The translations under genes were made by a program, and so were the position numbers. Shown here piece after piece: positions 27,874 through 39,673 of a stretch of 64,000 bases of DNA (positions within the stretch are counted from its first letter, which is position 1; each line of letters opens with the position of its first letter). The DNA is from Chamaelirium japonicum (lineage: Eukaryota; Streptophyta; Magnoliopsida; Liliales; Melanthiaceae), in the NCBI GenBank assembly GCA_947650365.1, contig CANTAL010000023.1, forward strand, positions 1,991,501 to 2,055,500, in the 5' to 3' direction. The notes below the pieces were generated by a model. The model was not told the DNA's origin, did no database searches, and was given only the letters and a program-made list of their open reading frames with translations.

Positions 27874-30136
27874 CTAATTCATTCGTATGATCCATTCTAA
27901 TTCATTTGCACGATCCATTCTAATTCATTCATACGATCCATTCTATTTCATTCGTACGATCCATTCATACTCATTCGTACGATCCATTCTAATTCATTTG
28001 CATGAAGGTATCCATTCTAATTTATTCGTACTATCCATTCTAATTTCTTCGTACGATCCATTCTAATTCCTTCGTACGATCCATTCTAATTCATTCGTAC
28101 GATCCATTCTAATTCCTTCGTATGATCCATTCTAATTCATTCGTACGGTATGATTCATTCTAATTCATTCGTACGATTCATTCTAATTCAATACATTCTA
28201 ATTCATTCGTATGATCCATTCTAATTCATTCGTACGATCCATTCTAATTCATTCGTACGATTCATTCTAATTCAATCCATTCTAATTCATTCGTACGATC
28301 CATTCTTACTCATTCGTACGATCCATTCTAATTCATTCGAACGAATGAATCCATTCTAATTCATTCGTATGATCCATTCTAATTCATTCGCATGAATGTA
28401 TCCATTCTAATTCATTCGTACGATCCATTCTATCTCATTCGTACAATCCATTCTATTTCATTCGTACGATCCATTCTAATTCATTCGCACGATCCATTCT
28501 AATTCATTCGCATGATCCATTCTAATTCATTCGTACGATCGATTCTAATTCATTCATACGATCCATTCTAATTCATTCGCACGAATGTATCCATTCTAAT
28601 TCATCCGTACGATCCATTCTAATTCATTCGCACAATCTATTCTAATTCATTCATACGATCCATTCTAATATATTTGCACGATCCATTCTAATTCATTCAT
28701 ACGATTCATTCTAATTCATTCATATGATCCATTCTAATTCATTCGCACGATCCATTCTTACTCATTCGTACGATCCATTCTAATTCATTCGCACGATCCA
28801 TTCTAATTCATTAATAAGATCCATTCTAATTTATTCGCACGATCCATTCTAATTCATTCACACTCATACGATCCATTCAAATTCATTCGCACGAATGTAT
28901 CCTTTCTAATTCATTCGTACGATCCATTCTAATTCATTTGCACAATCTATTCTAATTCATTCGAACGATCCATTCTAATTCATTCGTACGATCCATTCTA
29001 ATTCATTCGTACGATCAATTCTAATTCATTCGCACGATCCATTCTAATTCATTCGTACGATCCATTCTAATTCATTCGTACGATCCATTCTAATTCATTC
29101 GCACAATCTATTCTAATTCATTCGTACGATCCATTCTAATTCATTCGCACGATCAATTCTAATTCATTCATACGATCCATTCTATTTCATTCGTACGATC
29201 CATTCTTACTCATTCGTACGATCCATTCTAATTCATTTATACGATCCATTTTAATTCATTCGTACGATCTATTCTAATTCATTCATACGATCCATTCTAA
29301 TTCATTCGTACGATCTATTCTATTTCATTCGTACAATCCATTCTTACTCAATCGTATGATCCATTCTAATCCATTCGCACAATCTATTCTAATTCATTCG
29401 TACGATCCATTCTATTTCATTCGTACGATCCATTCTAATTCATATGATCCATTCTATTTCATTCATACGATCCATTTTAATTCATTCGCACGATCCATTC
29501 TAATTCATTCATACGATCCATTCTAAATCATTAATATGATCCATTCTAATTCATTCGTACGACGCACGATCCATTCTAAGTCATTCGTACAATCCATTCT
29601 AATTCATACGATCCATTCTATTTCATTCATACGATCCATTCTAATTCATTCGCACGATCCATTCTAATTCATTCATACGATCTATTCTAATTAATTCATA
29701 CAATCCATTGTAATTCCTTCGTACGATCTATTCTAATTCATTCGCACAATCTATTCTAATTCATTCATACGATCCATCCTAATTCATTCGCACGAATGTA
29801 TCCATTCTAATTCATTTGTACAATCCATTCTATTTCATTCGTACGATCCATTCTTACTCATTCGTACAATCCATTCGTATCCATTCTAATTCATTCGGAC
29901 GATCTATTCTAATTCATTCGTACGATCCATTCTAATTCATTAATACGATCCAATCTAATTCATTCATACGATCCATTCTAATTCATTCGTACGATCCATT
30001 CTAATTCATTCGCACGATCCATTCTAATTCATGCATACGATCCAATCTAATTCATTCATACGATCCATTCTAATTCATTCGCACGAATGTATCAATTCTA
30101 ATTCATTCGTACGATCTATTCTAATTCATTCATACA
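27874..30136 (-). repeat. Satellite block 26, reverse
   Basis: HOR-B in reverse (ACGGTATGATTC near 28144), then HOR-A related material with an irregular GTACGACGCACGATCC near 29559. It ends at J2 in inverted form (30133-30140). Confidence 0.92.
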
Positions 30137-30740
30137 TGTACGAATGAATTAGAATGGATACATTCGTGCGAATGAATTAGAATGGATCGTATGAATGAAT
30201 TAGATTGGATCGTATGCATGAATTAGAATGGATCGTGCGAATGAATTAGAATGGATCGTACGAATGAATTAGAATGGATCGAACGAATGAATGAGAATGG
30301 ATACATTCGTGCAAAAGAATTAGAATGGATTGTATGAATGAATTAGAATGGATCATACGAAGGAATTAGAATGGATCGTACGAATGAATTAGAATGGATC
30401 GTACGAATGAATTAGAATGGATCGTACGAAGGAATTAGAATGGATCGTACGAAGGAATTAGAATGGATAGTACGAATGAATTAGAATGGATACCTTAGTG
30501 CAAATGAATTATAATGGATCGTACGAATGAGTAAGAATGGATCGTACGAATGAAATAGAATGGATCGTATGAATGAATTAGAATGGATCGTGCGAATGAA
30601 TTAGAATGGATCGTACGAAAGAATTAGAATAGATTGTGCGAATAAATTAGAATGGATCGTACAAACGAATTAGAATGGTTCGTGCGAATGAATTAGAATA
30701 TGGATTGTCCGAAAGAATTAGAATGGATCGTACGAATGAA
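30137..30740 (+). repeat. Satellite block 27, forward
   Basis: Begins with the mirror image of the left flank of the other J2 copies, then HOR-B markers (GATAGTACG near 30467). It ends at J3 (GAATTC, 30738-30743). Confidence 0.92.
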
Positions 30741-31012
30741 TTCGAATGTATCCATTCTAATTCATTCGTACGATCCATTCTAATTCATTCGCACGATCCA
30801 TTCTAATTCATTCATACAATCCATTCTAATTCTTTTGCACGAATGTATCCATTCTAATTCATTCGTTCGATCCATTCTAATTCATTCGTACGATCCATTC
30901 TAATTCATTCACACGATCCATTCTAATTCATGCATACGATCCAATCTAATTCATTCATACGATCCATTCTAATTCATTCGCACGAATGTATCCATTCTAA
31001 TTCATTCGTACA
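30741..31012 (-). repeat. Satellite block 28, reverse (about 12 monomers between J3 and J2)
   Basis: The block lies between a J3 copy and a J2 copy (TACATGTA, 31009-31016). Its right half matches the left flank of the J2 copies at 37243 and 44481. Confidence 0.92.
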
Positions 31013-31679
31013 TGTATGAATGAATTAGAATGGATCGTACGAATGAATTAGAGTTGATACATTCGTGCGAATTAATTAGAATGGATCGTACGAATGAATT
31101 AGATTGGATCGTATGAATGAATTAGAATGGATCGTACGAATGAATTAGATTGGATCGTATGAATGAATTATAATGGATCATGCGAATGAATTAGAATAGA
31201 TCATACGAATGAATTAGAATGGATCGTACGAATGAATTAGAATGGATACATTCGTGCAAAAGGATTAGAATGGATTGTATGAATGAATTAGAATGGATCG
31301 TATGAATGAATTAGAATGGATCGTGCGAATGAATTAGAATGGATCATACGAATGAATTAGAATGGATCGTATGAATGAATTAGAATGGATCGTGCGAATG
31401 AATTAGAATGGATCGTACGAATGAATTAGAATAGATTGTGCGAATGAATTAGAATGGATCGTACGAATGAAATAGAATGGATCGTACGAATGAATTAGAA
31501 TGGATACATTCATGCAAAAGAAATAGAATGGATTGTATGAATGAATTAGAATGGATCGTGTGAATGATTTAGAATGGATCATACGAATGCATTAGAATGG
31601 ATACATTCGTGCGAATGAATTATAATGGATCGTGCGAATGAATAAGAATGGATCATACGAATGAATTAGAATGGATCGT

Positions 31680-33023
31680 ATGAATGAATTAGAATGGATC
31701 GTGCGAATGAATTAGAATGGATCGTGCGAATGAATTAGAATGGATCGTACGAATGAATTAGAATGGATCTTATGAATGAATTAGATTGGATCGTATTAAT
31801 GAATTAGAATGGATCGTACAAATGAATTAGAATAGATCGTACGAATGAATTAGAATGGATACGAATGGATCGTACGAATGAGTAAGAATGGATCGTACGA
31901 ATGAAATAGAATGGATTGTACGAATGAATTAGAATGGATACATTCGTGCGAATGAATTAGGATGGATCGTATGAATGAATTAGAATAGATTGTGCGAATG
32001 AATTTGAATGGATCGTACGAATGAATTAGAATGGATACATTCATGCGAATGAATTAGAATGGATCGTATGAATGAATTAGAATGGATCGTATGAGTGAAT
32101 TAGAATGGATACGAAGGAATTAGAATGGATCGTATGAAGGAATTAGAATGGAGAATGGATCGTGCGAATGAATTAGAGTGGATCGTGCGATAAGAATGGA
32201 TCATACGAATGACATAGAATAGATCGTACGGATAAATGAATTTGGATCGTGCTAATGAATTAGAATGGATCGTACGAATGAATTAGAATGGATCGTACTA
32301 ATAAATTAGAATAGATTGTGCGAATGAATTAGAATGGATCGTACGAATGAATTAGAAAGGATATATTCGTGCGATTGAATTAGAATAGATCGTATGAATG
32401 AATCAGATTGGATCGTATTAATGAATTAGAATGGATCGTGCGAATGAATTAGAATGGATCGTACGAATGAATTAGAATGGATAGATTCGTGCGAATGAAT
32501 TTGAATGGATCGTACGAAGGAATTAGAATGGATCGTACGAAGGAATTAGAATAGATCATACTAAGAAATTAGAATGGATCGTACGAATGAATTAGAATGG
32601 ATCGTATGAATTAATTAGAATGGATCGTGCGAATGAATTAAAATGGATCGTATGAATGAAATAGAATGGATCGTATGAATTAGAATGGATCGTACGAATG
32701 AAATAGAATGGATCGTACGAATGAATTAGAATAGATTGTGCGAATGGATTAGAATGGATCATACGATTGAGTAAGAATGGATTGTACGAATGAAATAGAA
32801 TAGATCGTACGAATGAATTAGAATGGATCATGCTAATGAATTAGAATTGATCGTACGAATAAATTAGAATAGATTGTGCGAATAAATTAGAATGGATCGT
32901 ACGAATGAATTGGAATGGATACATTCGTGCGAATGAATTAGAATGGATCGTATGAATGAATTAGAGTGGATGCATTTGTACAAATGAATTAGAATGGATC
33001 GTACGAATGAATTAGAATGGATC
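31680..33023 (+). repeat. 1522-bp-period HOR-A unit, copy 1
   Basis: Markers GGATACGAATGG (31857) and GATCATGCTA (32826) recur exactly 1522 bp later. It includes GCGATAAGAATGG (near 32187) and GGATAAATGAATTTGG (near 32231). Similarity ends near 33023, leaving about 180 bp of plain monomers before copy 2. Confidence 0.88.
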
Positions 33024-33201
33024 GTGGGAATGAATTAGAATGGATTGAATTAGAATGAATCGTACGAATGAATTAGAATGGATCGTACGAATGAATTAGA
33101 ATGGATCGTGCGAATGAATTAGAATGGATCGTGCGAATGAATTAGAATGGATCGTACCAATGAATTAGAATGGATCGTATGAATGAATTAGATTGGATCG
33201 T

Positions 33202-34545
33202 GCGAATGAATTAGAATGGATCGTATGAATGAATTAGAATGGATCGTGCGAATGAATTAGAATGGATCGTACGAATGAATTAGAATGGATCGTATGAATG
33301 AATTAGATTAGATCGTATTAATGAATTAGAATAGATCGTACGAATGAATTAGAATAAATCGTACGAATGAATTAGAATGGATACGAATGGATCGTACGAA
33401 TGAGTAAGAATGGATCGTACGAATGAAATAGAATGGATTGTACGAATGAATTAGAATGGATACATTCGTGCGAATGAATTAGGATGGATCGTATGAATGA
33501 ATAAGAATAGATTGTGCGAATGAATTAAAATGGATCGTACGAATGAATTAGAATGGATACATTCATGCGAATGAATTAGAATGGATCGTATGAATGAATT
33601 AGAATGGATCGTATGAGTGAATTAGAATGGATACGAAGGAATTAGAATGGATCGTACGAATGAATTAGATTGGAGAATGGATCGTGCGAATGAATTAGAA
33701 TGGATCGTGCGATAAGAATGGATTGTACGAATGAAATAGAATAGATCGTACGGATAAATGAATTTGGATCGTGCTAATGAATTAGAATGGATCGTACGAA
33801 TGAATTAGAATGGATCGTACTAATGAATTAGAATAGATTGTGCGAATGAATTAGAATGGATCGTACGAATGAATTAGAAAGGATATATTCGTGCGAATGA
33901 ATTAGAATAGATCGTATGAATGAATTAGATTGGATCGTATTAATGAATTAGAATGGATCGTGCGAATGAATTAGAATGGATCGTACGAATGAATTAGAAT
34001 GGATAGATTCGTGCGAATGAATTTGAATGGATCGTACGAAGGAATTAGAATGGATCGTACGAAGGAATTAGAATAGATCAAACGAAGAAATTAGAATGGA
34101 TCGTACGAATGAATTAGAATGGATCGTATGAATGAATTAGAATGGATCGTGCGAATGAATTAAAATGGATCGTATGAATGAAATAGAATGGATCGTATAA
34201 ATTAGAATGGATCGTACGAATGAAATAGAATGGATCGTACGAATGAATTAGAATAGATTGTGCGAATGGATTAGAATGGATCATACGATAGAGTAAAAAT
34301 GGATTGTACGAATGAAATAGAATAGATTGTACGAATGAATTAGAATGGATCATGCTAATGAATTAGAATTGATCGTACGAATGAATTAGAATAGATTGTG
34401 CGAATGAATTAGAATGGATCGTACGAATGAATTGGAATGGATACATTCGTGCGAATGAATTAGAATGGATCGTATGAATGAATTAGAGTGGATACATTCG
34501 TACAAATGAATTAGAATGGATCGTACGAATGAATTAGAATGGATA
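33202..34545 (+). repeat. 1522-bp-period HOR-A unit, copy 2
   Basis: The second copy, with GGATACGAATGG at 33379 and GATCATGCTA at 34348. It continues to the J1 junction with HOR-A 3' material absent from copy 1. Confidence 0.88.
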
Positions 34546-34695
34546 CATTCGTGCGAATGAATTAGAATGGATCATATGAATGAATTAGAATGGATCGTTT
34601 GAGTGAATGCGAATGGATCATGCGAATGAATTAGAATGGATTGTACGAATGAATTAGAATGGATCGTACGAATGAATTAGAATGGATACATTCGT

Positions 34696-37246
34696 GCGAA
34701 TCCATTCTATTTCATTCGTACGATCCATTCTAATTCATTCACACGATCCATTCTAATTCATTCATACGATCCATTCTAATTCATTCGTACGATCCATTCT
34801 AATTTCTTCGTATGATCTATTCTAATTCCTTCGTACGATCCATTCTAATTCCTTCGTACGATCCATTCAAATTCATTCTCACGAATCTATCCATTCTAAT
34901 TCATTCGTACGATCAGTTCTAATTCCTTCGCATGATCCATTCTAATTTATTAATACGATCCAATCTAATTCATTCATACGATCTATTCTAATTCATTCGC
35001 ACGAATATATCCTTTCTAATTCATTCGTACGATCCATTCTAATTCATTCGCACAATCTATTCTAATTCATTAGTACGATCCATTCTAATTCATTCGTACG
35101 ATCCATTCTAATTCATTAGCACGATCCAAATTCATTTATCCGTACGATCTATTCTATTTCATTCGTACAATCCATTCTTATCGCATGATCCATTCTAATT
35201 CATTCGCACGATCCATTCTCCATTCTAATTCCTTCGTACGATCCATTCTAATTCCTTCGTATCTATTCTAATTCACTCATACGATCCATTCTAATTCCTT
35301 CATACGATCCATTCTAATTCATTCGCATGAATGTATCCATTCTAATTCATTCGTACGATCCATTTTAATTCATTCGCACAATCTATTCTAATTCATTCAT
35401 ACGATCCATCCTAATTCATTCGCACAAATGTATCCATTCTAATTCATTCGTACAATCCATTCTATTTCATTCGTACGATCCATTCTTACTCATTCGTACG
35501 ATCCATTCGTATCCATTCTAATTCATTCGTACGATCTATTCTAATTCATTCGTACGATCCATTCTAATTCATTAATACGATCCAATCTAATTCATTCATA
35601 CGATCCATTCTAATTCATTCGTACGATCCATTCTAATTCATTCGCACGATCCATTCTAATTCATTCGCACGATCCATTCTAATTCATTCATACGATCCAT
35701 TCTAATTCATTCGTACGATCCATTCTAATTCATTCGCACGATCCAATCTAATTCGTATGATCCATTCTAATTCATTCGCACAATCTATTCTAATTCATTC
35801 GTACGATCCATTCTAATTCATTCACATGATCCATTCTAATTCATTCATACGATCCATTCTAATTCATTCGTACGATCCATTCTTACTCATTCGTACGATC
35901 CATTCTAATTCATTTGCACGAAGGTATCCATTCTAATTCATTCGTACTATCCATTCTAATTCCTTCGTACGATCCATTCTAATTCCTTCGTACGATCCAT
36001 TCTAATTCATTCGTACGATCCATTCTAATTCATTCGTACGATCCATTCTAATTCTTTCGTATGATCCATTCTAATTCATTCGTACGGTATGATTCATTCT
36101 AATTCATTCGTACGATTCATTCTAATTCAATCCATTCTAATTCATTCGTACGATCCATTCTAATTCATTCGTACGATCCATTCTAATTCATTCGTACGAT
36201 TCATTCTAATTCAATCCATTCTAATTCATTCGTACGATCCATTCTTACTCATTCGTACGATCCATTCTAATTCATTCGCACGAATGAATCCATTCTAATT
36301 CATTCGTATGATCCATTCTAATTCATTCGCATGAATGTATCCGTTCTAATTCATTCGTACGATCCATTCTATCTCATTCGTACAATCCATTCGATTTCAT
36401 TCGTACGATCCATTCTAATTCATTCGCACGATCCATTCTAATTCATTCGCACGATTCATTCTAATTCATTCACACTCATACGATCCATTCTAATTCATTC
36501 GCACGAATGTATCCTTTCTAATTCATTCGTACGATCCATTCTAATTCATTCGCACAATCTATTCTAATTCATTCGAACGATCCATTCTAATTCATTAGCA
36601 TGATCCATTCTAATTCAGACGTACGATCTATTCTATTTCATTCGTACAATCCATTCTTACTCAATCGTATGATCCATTCTAATCCATTCGCACAATCTAT
36701 TCTAATTCATTCGTACGATCCATTCTATTTCATTCGTACGATCCATTCTAATTCATACGATCCATTCTATTTCACTCATACGATCCATTTTAATTCATTC
36801 GCACGATCCATTCTAATTCATTCATACGATCCATTCTAATTCATTCGCACGATCCATTCTCCATTCTAATTCCTTCGTACGATCCATTCTATTTCATTCG
36901 TACGATCCATTCTAATTCATTCATACGATCTATTCTAATTCTTTCGCACGAATGTATCCATTCTAATTCATTCGTACGATCCACTCTAATTCATTCGCAC
37001 GATCCATTCTAATTCATTCATACAATCCATTCTAATTCTTTTGCACGAATGTATCCATTCTAATTCATTCGTTCGATCAATTCTAATTCATTCGTACGAT
37101 CCATTCTAATTCATTCGAACGATCCATTCTAATTCATCCATACGATCCAATCTAATTCATTCATACGATCCATTCTAATTCATTCGTACGAATGTATCCA
37201 TTCTAATTCATTCGTACGAATGTATCCATTCTAATTCATTCGTACA
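34696..37246 (-). repeat. Satellite block 30, reverse
   Basis: HOR-A back half (GCACGATCCAAATTC near 35119), then HOR-B (ACGGTATGATTC near 36083), then a HOR-A core (36600-36839). It ends at J2 (37243-37250). Confidence 0.93.
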
Positions 37247-38365
37247 TGTATGAATGAATTAGAATGGATCGTACGAATGAATTAGAGTTGATACATTCGT
37301 GCGAATGAATTAGAATGGATCGTACGAATGAATTAGATTGGATCATATGAATGAATTATAATGGATCATGCGAATGAATTAGAATAGATCATACGAATGA
37401 ATTAGAATGGATCGTACGAATGAATTAGAATGGATACATTCGTGCAAAAGAATTAGAATGGATTGTGCAAATGAATTAGAATGGATCGTACGAATGAGTA
37501 AGAATGGATCGTGCGAATGAATTAGAATGGATCATATGAATGAATTAGAATGGATCGTGCGAATAAATTAGAATGGATCGTATGAATGAATTCGAATGGA
37601 TCGTGCGAATGAATTAGAATGGATCGTATTAATGAATTAGAATGGATCGTGCGAAAGAATTAGAATGGATCGTACGAATGAATTAGAACGGATCGTATTA
37701 ATGAATTAGAATGGATCGTGCGAACGAATTAGAATGGATCGTACGAATGAATTAGAATGTATACATTCGTGCGAAAGAATTAGAATAGATCCTATGAATG
37801 AATTAGAATGGATCGTATGAATGAAATAGAATGGATCATACGAAGGAATTAGAATAGAGAATGGATCGTGCGAATGAATTATTAGAATGGATCGTATGAA
37901 TGAATTAGAATGGATCGTGCGAATGAATTAAAATGGATCGTATGAATGAAATAGAATGGATCGTATGAATTAGAATGGATCGTACGAATGAAATAGAATG
38001 GATCGTACGAATGAATTAGAATAGATTGTGCGAATGGATTAGAATGGATCATACGATTGAGTAAGAATGGATTGTACGAATGAAATAGAATAGATCGTAC
38101 GAATGAATTAGAATGGATCATGCTAATGAATTAGAATGGATCGTTCGAATGAATTAGAATAGATTGTGCGAATGAATTAGAATGGATCGTACGAATGAAT
38201 TAGAATGGATCGTGCGAATGAATTAGAATGGATCGTATGAGTGTGAATGAATTAGAATTGTTTGTGCGAATGAATTAGAATGGATACATTCATGGGAATG
38301 AATTAGAATGGATCGTACGAAGGAATTAGAATGGATCATACGAATGAATTAGAATGGATACATTC
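37247..38365 (+). repeat. Satellite block 31, forward, left of the LINE
   Basis: J2 right flank, then a HOR-A core (37882-38121). The block is interrupted by the LINE inside a 28-bp monomer (GGATACATTC) and continues unchanged at 39659. Confidence 0.93.
38351..38365 (+). repeat. Target-site duplication, left copy
   Basis: AGAATGGATACATTC is repeated exactly after the LINE poly(A) tail at 39659-39673. The first A of the right copy could belong to the tail, giving 14 or 15 bp. It is part of a 28-bp satellite monomer. Confidence 0.93.
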
Positions 38366-38368
38366 TAA

Positions 38369-39130
38369 GGGGAAGGTTTGATTGCTACCATTGCTAAGAT
38401 AGCTTTAGGTTGTGTAGTTTATGTGTTGTGGGAGGAAAGGAACAAAAGAATATTTGATAAGGTTACTAGACATAAAAGACTGCTGCTGGCCATTATTACT
38501 AGAAATATTCATATTCGGCTTTTTAATATCAAATTGCATGAAGAAGACAGCTATGAAACGAGAATTTCTGCAGCTAAATGGGGACTTTCTTTCTCTTCTT
38601 ATCAAAAGAATACAACTCTTGTATACTGGGAAAAACCTACAGTGGATTGGATTAAGCTCAATACAGATGGGGCTGCTAATGTTAATAACACCTCAATTGG
38701 AGGGATTTTCAGAAATTCTGAAGGGCAGGACATTTTGAGCTATTATGGTCCTTCTAGGCAAAAACAAATAATTGCTGTGGAATTGGATGCTATAGAGTAT
38801 GGGCTGTCTTATGCAGAGAAGATGAATATTTCAGATTTATGGATAGAATCTGATTCCTTACTAGCAGTGAATTACATTAAAAACATCTATCCTATTCCTT
38901 GGAGCTGCTGTCAGCAAGTTCAATATATTCAAAAGGAGCTAGATAGATTTAAGCAGTATAAAATTACTCATATTTGGAGAGAAGGAAATCAGCCTGCAGA
39001 TATTCTATCTAAAATGGGACATGATATTGATCAGGTTACTGAGCTGTATCCTGATGAGCTTAAAGGAAATTTAAGAATTGCTATTGAAGCTGATAGGAGG
39101 AAGATTCATTTTGAAAGGAGGACTAACTGA
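38369..39130 (+). pseudogene. LINE ORF2 C-terminal fragment, RNase H domain (RVT_3-like)
   Basis: An open frame of about 253 codons ending in TGA. Counting from 38378, the protein has WEERNKRIF at residues 18-26, the connecting segment seen before the RNase H domain of plant LINEs. An RNase H fold follows at about residues 88-215: D97 in LNTDGA, E135 in AVELDA, D159 in IESDS, H198 in THIWREGN and D208 in QPADIL match the DEDD catalytic set of archaeal-type RNase H. In the intact element this domain would remove RNA from the cDNA hybrid. There is no plausible start: codon 38378 is TTG, the first ATG is at 38822 within the domain, and a TAA lies at the 5' junction (38366-38368). It should not be expressed as a protein unless by readthrough. 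A host RNase H gene is less likely given the truncation, tail and target-site duplication. Confidence 0.88.
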
Positions 39131-39155
39131 ATTGATTGCTGTATTTTTCTGTCAC

Positions 39156-39303
39156 AGGGCTGTGATTGAGCAGGTTTACTGATTTACTAGTATTACAGAA
39201 TAAGTTGGAACAAAGGCTGAGTTGTGAGAAGGCTTTGTTTTTGGGGGGAGTTAGCTGTTTTTCAGAGATGGTTTTATCAGAACAGTTGCTGGAAATTTCA
39301 GAT
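39156..39303 (+). repeat. LINE 3' UTR tandem repeat, copy 1
   Basis: A 148-bp unit beginning AGGGCTGTGATTGAGCAGG and ending TTTCAGAT. It is closely matched by the next copy, including the shared GGAACAAAGGCTGAGTTG and GAGATGGTTTTATCAGAAC strings. Confidence 0.9.
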
Positions 39304-39480
39304 AGGGCTGTGAATGAGCAGGTTTACTGATTTACTAGTTTTTCAGAATTAGTTGGAACAAAGGCTGAGTTGTGAGAAGGCTTTGTTTTGGGGGGAGTTA
39401 GCTGTTTTTCAGAGATGGTTTTATCAGAACAGTATGCTGGATGTTTGATAGCAAGTACTGGTGCTGGGATTTTCAGATAG
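39304..39480 (+). repeat. LINE 3' UTR tandem repeat, copy 2
   Basis: The second copy of the preceding unit, with about 30 extra bases (around GATGTTTGATAGCAAGTACT) before the shared TTTTCAGATAG end. Copies differ at only a few positions in the shared part, so the duplication is young or is a family trait under amplification. Confidence 0.85.
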
Positions 39481-39625
39481 GTTGCTGTGTTTCTGAAGAT
39501 AGTCCTGGATTTGTGATTCCCTCTTTCTAGCATTGTACTTGTCTTTCTTTTCTTTCTCTGTTGTCTTGATTCTATTAAAGACAAGAGTTTGTAATTGCTT
39601 GTTTACATTCTTGGGCGGGGTCCCA

Positions 39626-39631
39626 AATAAA
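39626..39631 (+). promoter_or_regulatory. Polyadenylation signal AATAAA of the LINE
   Basis: AATAAA lies 17 bases before the start of the A-run, a usual distance for 3' end formation of the source LINE transcript. Confidence 0.75.
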
Positions 39632-39648
39632 ATCCCCTAGCTTTGAGT

Positions 39649-39659
39649 AAAAAAAAAAA
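39649..39659 (+). other. LINE poly(A) tail
   Basis: A run of 11 A residues directly before the right target-site duplication; the last A may belong to the duplication. Confidence 0.9.
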
Positions 39660-39673
39660 GAATGGATACATTC
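39659..39673 (+). repeat. Target-site duplication, right copy
   Basis: AGAATGGATACATTC, identical to 38351-38365. The satellite continues in phase from here (GTACGAATGAAATAG), so the unoccupied site was an ordinary 28-bp monomer. Confidence 0.93.

Larger units (their letters stand above)
31013..34695 (+). repeat. Satellite block 29, forward (longest block)
   Basis: Contains two tandem copies of a 1522-bp HOR-A unit (listed separately) after a J2-derived start. It ends at a J1 copy (34684-34707). Confidence 0.94.
1..38365. repeat. 23-bp satellite array, left part (mixed orientation)
   Basis: The sequence is an unbroken array of a 23-bp unit, GAATGAATTAG followed by AATGGATCGTAC, or its reverse complement. 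Each unit holds the 8-bp palindrome TCGTACGA, one GATC and two CpGs. Variation is concentrated in the linker between GGAT and GAATG (CGTACG, CGTATG, CATACG, CGTGCG, TGTGCG, CATGCG, CATATG). Units of 15, 19 and 28 bp recur. Orientation flips many times; each block is listed separately. No unique sequence was seen in this stretch. Confidence 0.98.
39131..39648 (+). other. LINE 3' untranslated region
   Basis: About 518 bp between the stop codon and the tail, T- and G-rich on the + strand, with no coding signal I recognise. It contains an imperfect tandem duplication (39156-39303 and 39304-39480) and a polyadenylation signal. Confidence 0.8.
38366..39658 (+). mobile_element. 5'-truncated LINE (plant L1-like) inserted in the satellite
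   Basis: A 1293-bp unique island flanked by a perfect 14-15-bp target-site duplication and ending in an AATAAA signal and an A-run: the structure left by target-primed reverse transcription. Only the C-terminal RNase H part of ORF2 and the 3' UTR remain; endonuclease, reverse transcriptase and zinc-knuckle regions are absent, as expected from 5' truncation. The inferred first-strand nick on the minus strand, CCATTCT/AATTC, resembles the TTTT/AA preference of L1-type endonucleases. The reading frame is open and the duplication perfect, so insertion is probably recent on the scale of the array. It is non-autonomous and very likely immobile. Confidence 0.93.

Noticed and set aside
1-38365. CRISPR-like pattern of short repeats
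   Set aside because: There are no unique spacers: the sequence between matches is again monomer sequence. No cas genes are present, and the LINE points to a plant.
38405-38738. Other-frame and antisense open frames over the RNase H region
   Set aside because: They are shadows of the RNase H frame, which alone has conserved catalytic motifs.
39324-39584. Antisense open frame of 86 codons in the LINE 3' UTR
   Set aside because: It lies over the duplicated 3' UTR, has no recognisable domain and is opposite to the LINE. Chance explains it.
38366-39658. A host RNase H-like gene or a piece of an LTR element
   Set aside because: The truncated start, 3' UTR, AATAAA, A-tail and target-site duplication fit a LINE. 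No terminal repeats, protease or integrase parts are present.
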